Assembly (NCBI RefSeq): GCF_004362665.1
Contig: NZ_SNXR01000011.1
Location: 372,001 to 436,000, forward strand
Source: Flavobacterium dankookense
GTDB lineage: Bacteria > Bacteroidota > Bacteroidia > Flavobacteriales > Flavobacteriaceae
Direction: 5' to 3'
Length of the DNA: 64,000 nt
Part shown: positions 61,123 to 64,000 of the stretch, one piece after another
Layout of the letters: every line of letters starts with the position of its first letter
How positions within the stretch are numbered: position 1 is the first letter of the stretch
Position numbers and translations under genes: made by a program
The notes under the pieces: model-generated
What the model saw: the letters and a program-made list of their open reading frames with translations, nothing else
The model's database searches: none
Told to the model about the DNA's origin: nothing

Positions 61123-61791
61123 ATGAACACTACCATTGAAAAAGAATTATTTGAATTGATAGGCGACAATCATCAAATGACTTCTGCGGAAACACCAATG
61201 CGACCTGATGCATTTATAAAATCAGATGAACAAAAGATGATTGCTATTGAAAAACATTTTCATGCCATAATGGATGAAATGGGAATGGATATGAGCGATG
61301 ATAGTTTGCAAGGAACACCACATCGAGTGGCGAAAATGTTTATACAAGAGATATTTTCAGGACTTAACCCAGCAAATAAACCAAAAATTTCTGTTTTTGA
61401 AAACAGTTATAATTATGATAAGATGTTGGTAGAAGCCAACATTAGTTTCAATTCTACATGTGAACATCATTTTTTACCTATTATTGGAAAAGCGCATATT
61501 GGTTATGTTTCTAGCGGTAAAGTAATTGGTTTATCCAAACTAAATAGAATTGTTGATTATTATTCTCGTCGTCCACAAGTGCAAGAACGATTAATTATGC
61601 AAATTTTCAACGAATTAAAGACAGTATTAGAAACGGACAATGTTATTGTTGTGATGGAAGCAAAGCACCTATGTGTTTCAAGTAGAGGTATCAAAGACGA
61701 AAGTAGTTACACTTCAACAATTCAATACGGAGGAATTTTTAATGAAAAGGAAAATAGAAATGATTTCTTCAATTTAATTAATCAGGAATAA
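61123..61791 (+). CDS. folE: GTP cyclohydrolase I
   Basis: 222 residues. Zinc ligands in TCEHHFLPIIGKAHIGY (Cys and His) and EAKHLCVSSRGIKDESS (second Cys), with GLSKLNRIVDYYSRRPQVQERL (in parts) as the substrate-loop signature. It converts GTP to 7,8-dihydroneopterin triphosphate, the first step of folate or tetrahydrobiopterin synthesis. It has its own T/A-rich upstream region with a TAATTTTG-like box (about 61062-61069). Confidence 0.95.
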   Translation: MNTTIEKELFELIGDNHQMTSAETPMRPDAFIKSDEQKMIAIEKHFHAIMDEMGMDMSDDSLQGTPHRVAKMFIQEIFSGLNPANKPKISVFENSYNYDKMLVEANISFNSTCEHHFLPIIGKAHIGYVSSGKVIGLSKLNRIVDYYSRRPQVQERLIMQIFNELKTVLETDNVIVVMEAKHLCVSSRGIKDESSYTSTIQYGGIFNEKENRNDFFNLINQE

Positions 61792-61842
61792 ATTTGGCAT
61801 TAGTTTTGATAATTAGTTATAGAAATTATTAAACTAAAAAAA

Positions 61843-62157
61843 TTGACAGAGCAACTCAAAACCGTTGGACAATCAAATTATGAGTCGGATAAAAGCCGTA
61901 ATTTGATGATTAGTGTTTTATTAGATTTAGTTGGTATGGCTACGTTTCTTATACCAGCTTTAGGTGAAATAGGTGATCTACTTTGGGCGCCAATTGCTGG
62001 TTATATGATGACTAGAATTTACAAAGGTGCTTCAGGAAAAGTGGCAGGTATTTTTGCCTTTTTGGAAGAGATAATTCCTTTTACCGACTTTATTCCAACA
62101 TTTACATTAATGTGGATTTATACTTATGTAATTAAAACTGAAAAGAAAGAGCGTTAA
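61843..62157 (+). CDS. Small membrane protein with TTG start
   Basis: 104 residues if started at TTG 61843; no ATG fits before residue 22, so TTG is preferred. Two to three hydrophobic segments (MISVLLDLVGMATFLIPALG, IFAFLEEIIPFTDFIPTFTLMW in parts). Family not named; possibly cotranscribed with folE, 51 bp upstream. Its stop overlaps that of the convergent gene by 4 nt. Confidence 0.7.
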   Translation: MTEQLKTVGQSNYESDKSRNLMISVLLDLVGMATFLIPALGEIGDLLWAPIAGYMMTRIYKGASGKVAGIFAFLEEIIPFTDFIPTFTLMWIYTYVIKTEKKER

Positions 62158-62480
62158 GCTCTTTTTTTGTTTTCAAAAAAGTCAGCAATAAAACCAAGTT
62201 TCATGCTTCGAAGCATTTTTTTTTCGAATGCCCAAAAGAATTTGAATTGTCCGAAGATAAAACCAAATGAAACCAACAGCAATTGATATATTGGAAAAAT
62301 CATAACAACATATAATGGATAATAAATCCAATTGGAAATAGTTCCTTTTTCAATTCCAAAAAGTCCTAAAAATGGTTTTGCTAATAAAGCCGATGATGAA
62401 CCGGTGACAGCAAAAACGATTAGGATGACAAAAACTTGCCAATTTGAAGTAATATTCCAACGTTCTTTAAAACTTGCCAT
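62154..62480 (-). CDS. Small conserved membrane protein (DUF6787-like)
   Basis: 108 residues. Two membrane helices (VFVILIVFAVTGSSSALLA and YPLYVVMIFPIYQLLLVSFGF, in parts) and a basic end (KLGFIADFFENKKRA). I recall this as a Flavobacteria-specific small family. Function unknown. It lies 30 bp after the lipoprotein gene and is probably cotranscribed. Confidence 0.7.
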   Translation of the reverse strand: MASFKERWNITSNWQVFVILIVFAVTGSSSALLAKPFLGLFGIEKGTISNWIYYPLYVVMIFPIYQLLLVSFGFIFGQFKFFWAFEKKMLRSMKLGFIADFFENKKRA

Positions 62481-62510
62481 AGAAATTAAACTTATGCAAA
62501 GCTATTAATT

Positions 62511-62945
62511 TTAAATTCTAGGAACAAATCCTGCTAATTGTTGTTTATAGGTAATTTGAAAATAGATGAAATAGTTAAAGATTAAGTAATTGACTTCGTA
62601 ACCATAATGGATGTTAGGATTGTAATCAATTTGCATTTCATATAAATTGGGATTGTATAAATGTGGCTGCATTGCTCTACGATTCCACTCAGCTACATAA
62701 ATTCTATTTCTACTTTCTAAAAACGTTTCTGAGTGAAAACCTCTCGGTTGAGCGCGACCTAAAATCCATGAACTAAATCCTGGATCGATAATGATTACTT
62801 CATATTCTAGTTCTTCGTTGGCAATTTTAACCGTATCGGAGATTTTATTTGCAACTGCATCGTTTGGATTGGTTGAAATGCTTTTTGAGCTTGTGCAACC
62901 CATAATAGCTAGAAGAATAAGCAGTATTGAAATAACAGATTTCAC
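62511..62945 (-). CDS. DUF6146-like lipoprotein
   Basis: 144 residues. Lipobox LAIMGC (Cys ~17). The mature part carries VIIIDPGFSSWILGRAQPRG and EVNYLIFNYFIYFQITYKQQL (in parts), typical of the family. It would be an envelope protein of unknown role, first gene of a two-gene unit. Confidence 0.75.
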   Translation of the reverse strand: MKSVISILLILLAIMGCTSSKSISTNPNDAVANKISDTVKIANEELEYEVIIIDPGFSSWILGRAQPRGFHSETFLESRNRIYVAEWNRRAMQPHLYNPNLYEMQIDYNPNIHYGYEVNYLIFNYFIYFQITYKQQLAGFVPRI

Positions 62946-63007
62946 AGTAATTAAATTTCTATAAAATTACGGAAGTTTCCCGAAAGGTTTTGCAATCAAA
63001 GTGTTAA

Positions 63008-63040
63008 AAAAAAAGTCGTACTTGAAGCACGACTTTTTTA
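63008..63040 (-). terminator. Terminator after the DUF937 gene
   Basis: Stem AAAGTCGT.../ACGACTTT with AAAAA/TTTTT flanks. Confidence 0.85.
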
Positions 63041-63058
63041 CTGTTTTAGTTTTATTTT

Positions 63059-63643
63059 TTATTTTCCAAATAGTTTTCCAAGCAAACCACCTAAAAAACC
63101 ACCACTTTTTCCATCATTATTTCCACTAACGGCTGATATGGCTTCTTGAATTCCTACTTTACCATCACCATCTTTATCCAATCCGAGCATTCCTCCGTAT
63201 TTTGAAATAGAGTCCATCAATCCGCCATTAGCATCTGAATTTCCGCCTGTGATTGCTCCAATAACATCGTTAATTTGGATACTTGAATTGTTTGGATCTT
63301 TTGCTCCTCCAATTAATGAACCTAAAACTTTTGGAATTAAACTGCCAGCAACACCGGATGATGCTTCGCTACTCAATCCAAATTTTTGACCTAAACTTCC
63401 ACTCAGTTGATTAGTAATCATGCTAACAACCGGATTAGAAGCATCATTTGCATTATTCCCTTGGAATAATTTACCAATCAAATCAGTTCCACCTTCTTGG
63501 GAAGCGATACTTTTTAAGCTGTCTAAAATAGAACCACTTGCGTGTTCCATAACCGCTTCATTCTGTTCGTTTGGCACCGCTGTATTATTGACAACAGCTT
63601 CGCCACCGTATTGTTTTACTAACTCTGTTAATTGCTCAAACAT
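63059..63643 (-). CDS. DUF937 domain protein
   Basis: 194 residues from ATG 63643 (MFEQLTELVKQYGGEAVV); a further upstream in-frame ATG would add a short unlikely leader. Gly/Ser-rich and helical with DUF937-like repeats, an EF-hand-like DKDGDGKVGIQEAI segment near residue 155, and a Gly-rich end (GGFLGGLLGKLFGK). No signal peptide. Function unknown; the EF-hand-like loop could bind calcium. Confidence 0.8.
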   Translation of the reverse strand: MFEQLTELVKQYGGEAVVNNTAVPNEQNEAVMEHASGSILDSLKSIASQEGGTDLIGKLFQGNNANDASNPVVSMITNQLSGSLGQKFGLSSEASSGVAGSLIPKVLGSLIGGAKDPNNSSIQINDVIGAITGGNSDANGGLMDSISKYGGMLGLDKDGDGKVGIQEAISAVSGNNDGKSGGFLGGLLGKLFGK

Positions 63644-63709
63644 CTCATACTTTTTATTGGTTAACAACCAAATGTATGAAAAAAAATACAACTAGGTAAA
63701 AAAAGTGGG

Positions 63710-64000
63710 TTATTTTTCGTTCTTTAATAAACTAATAATTTGTTCGGCTAGCTCGGTTCCAATTCTATCTTGTGCTTCTAAAGTTGCAGCACCAATATGT
63801 GGTGTTAACGAAATCTTTGGGTGCATTAAGATTTGAATTTCGGGAGTTGGTTCTTTTTCAAAAACGTCTAATCCTGCAAAGGCTACTTTTTCAGAATCTA
63901 ATGCTTCTATTAATGCTACTTCATCAATCACTCCACCACGAGCGCAGTTTACTATTCCGACACCATCTTTTAATAGTTGAAATTCTTCCTTCCCAATAAC
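63710..64000 (-). CDS. D-3-phosphoglycerate dehydrogenase-like, 5'-truncated by window end
   Basis: 97 C-terminal codons visible; the frame is open through base 64000. It carries the D-2-hydroxyacid dehydrogenase signature NCARGGVIDE, FEKEP and the catalytic His in LTPHIGAATLEAQDRIG. It ends soon after, without an ACT domain, so it is the short SerA form if it is SerA. It would oxidise 3-phosphoglycerate in serine biosynthesis. Substrate specificity cannot be confirmed from this fragment. Confidence 0.82.
   Translation of the reverse strand, partial: VIGKEEFQLLKDGVGIVNCARGGVIDEVALIEALDSEKVAFAGLDVFEKEPTPEIQILMHPKISLTPHIGAATLEAQDRIGTELAEQIISLLKNEK

Overview
The window is AT-rich DNA from a Bacteroidota chromosome, most likely a Flavobacterium or a close relative. 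The signs are TAnnTTTG-type -7 promoter boxes, TonB-dependent receptors, DUF4199, DUF4870, DUF6146, TIGR02757 and YtxJ family proteins, and intergenic palindromes of a kind I recall from other Flavobacterium genomes. No tRNA, rRNA, CRISPR array, transposase or recombinase gene was recognised. Both ends are cut inside genes: a TPR protein on the left and a D-3-phosphoglycerate dehydrogenase on the right.

Layout. 1-8.8 kb: TPR protein, a four-helix-bundle (23S IVS-type) gene between inverted repeats, an outer-membrane barrel, a GreA-C-like protein, asnB, gyrB and mdh. 8.9-17.6 kb: an accessory stretch with a coiled-coil exported protein, an HTH gene facing a 14-unit 22-bp repeat array, a large protein ending in a HEPN-like RX4H motif, and a lipoprotein/membrane-sensor/kinase/LuxR-regulator operon whose likely binding boxes occur at three promoters. 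17.6-24 kb: SGNH + MBOAT O-acylation pair; MFS transporter, small membrane protein and acs. 24.1-29.7 kb: a tightly packed type III polyketide operon with its own KS, dehydratase, ACP and phosphopantetheinyl transferase. 29.7-37.1 kb: subtilase lipoprotein, LuxR/DUF4199 pair, DUF4870 protein, a second two-component system and an alcohol dehydrogenase. 37.1-38.9 kb: a 21-bp degenerate array and a compositionally odd carboxypeptidase-regulatory-domain gene.

38.9-50.8 kb is the most unusual part. Small, functionally unrelated genes in one orientation are separated by copies of a conserved ~125-155 bp element with inverted arms (six substantial copies and two remnants). This looks like an integron-type gene-cassette array with attC-like sites, although no integrase is in view. 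Cargo includes an AlbA_2 protein, two small membrane proteins, a lipoprotein propeller, two Crp/Fnr regulators with candidate operators, an MBL-fold hydrolase, a GNAT enzyme and a TonB receptor.

51-64 kb returns to mostly ordinary chromosome: clpB, a Crp/GlcG/HIU-hydrolase group, ytxJ, a GAF-PAS kinase with a receiver, TIGR02757, a LolD-like ATPase, folE, small conserved proteins and the start-truncated serA-like gene.

A recurring theme is regulatory: 18-20 bp palindromes placed about 20-21 bp upstream of TAnnTTTG boxes and phased by 22 bp, with two different sequences lying near two different LuxR-type response regulators.
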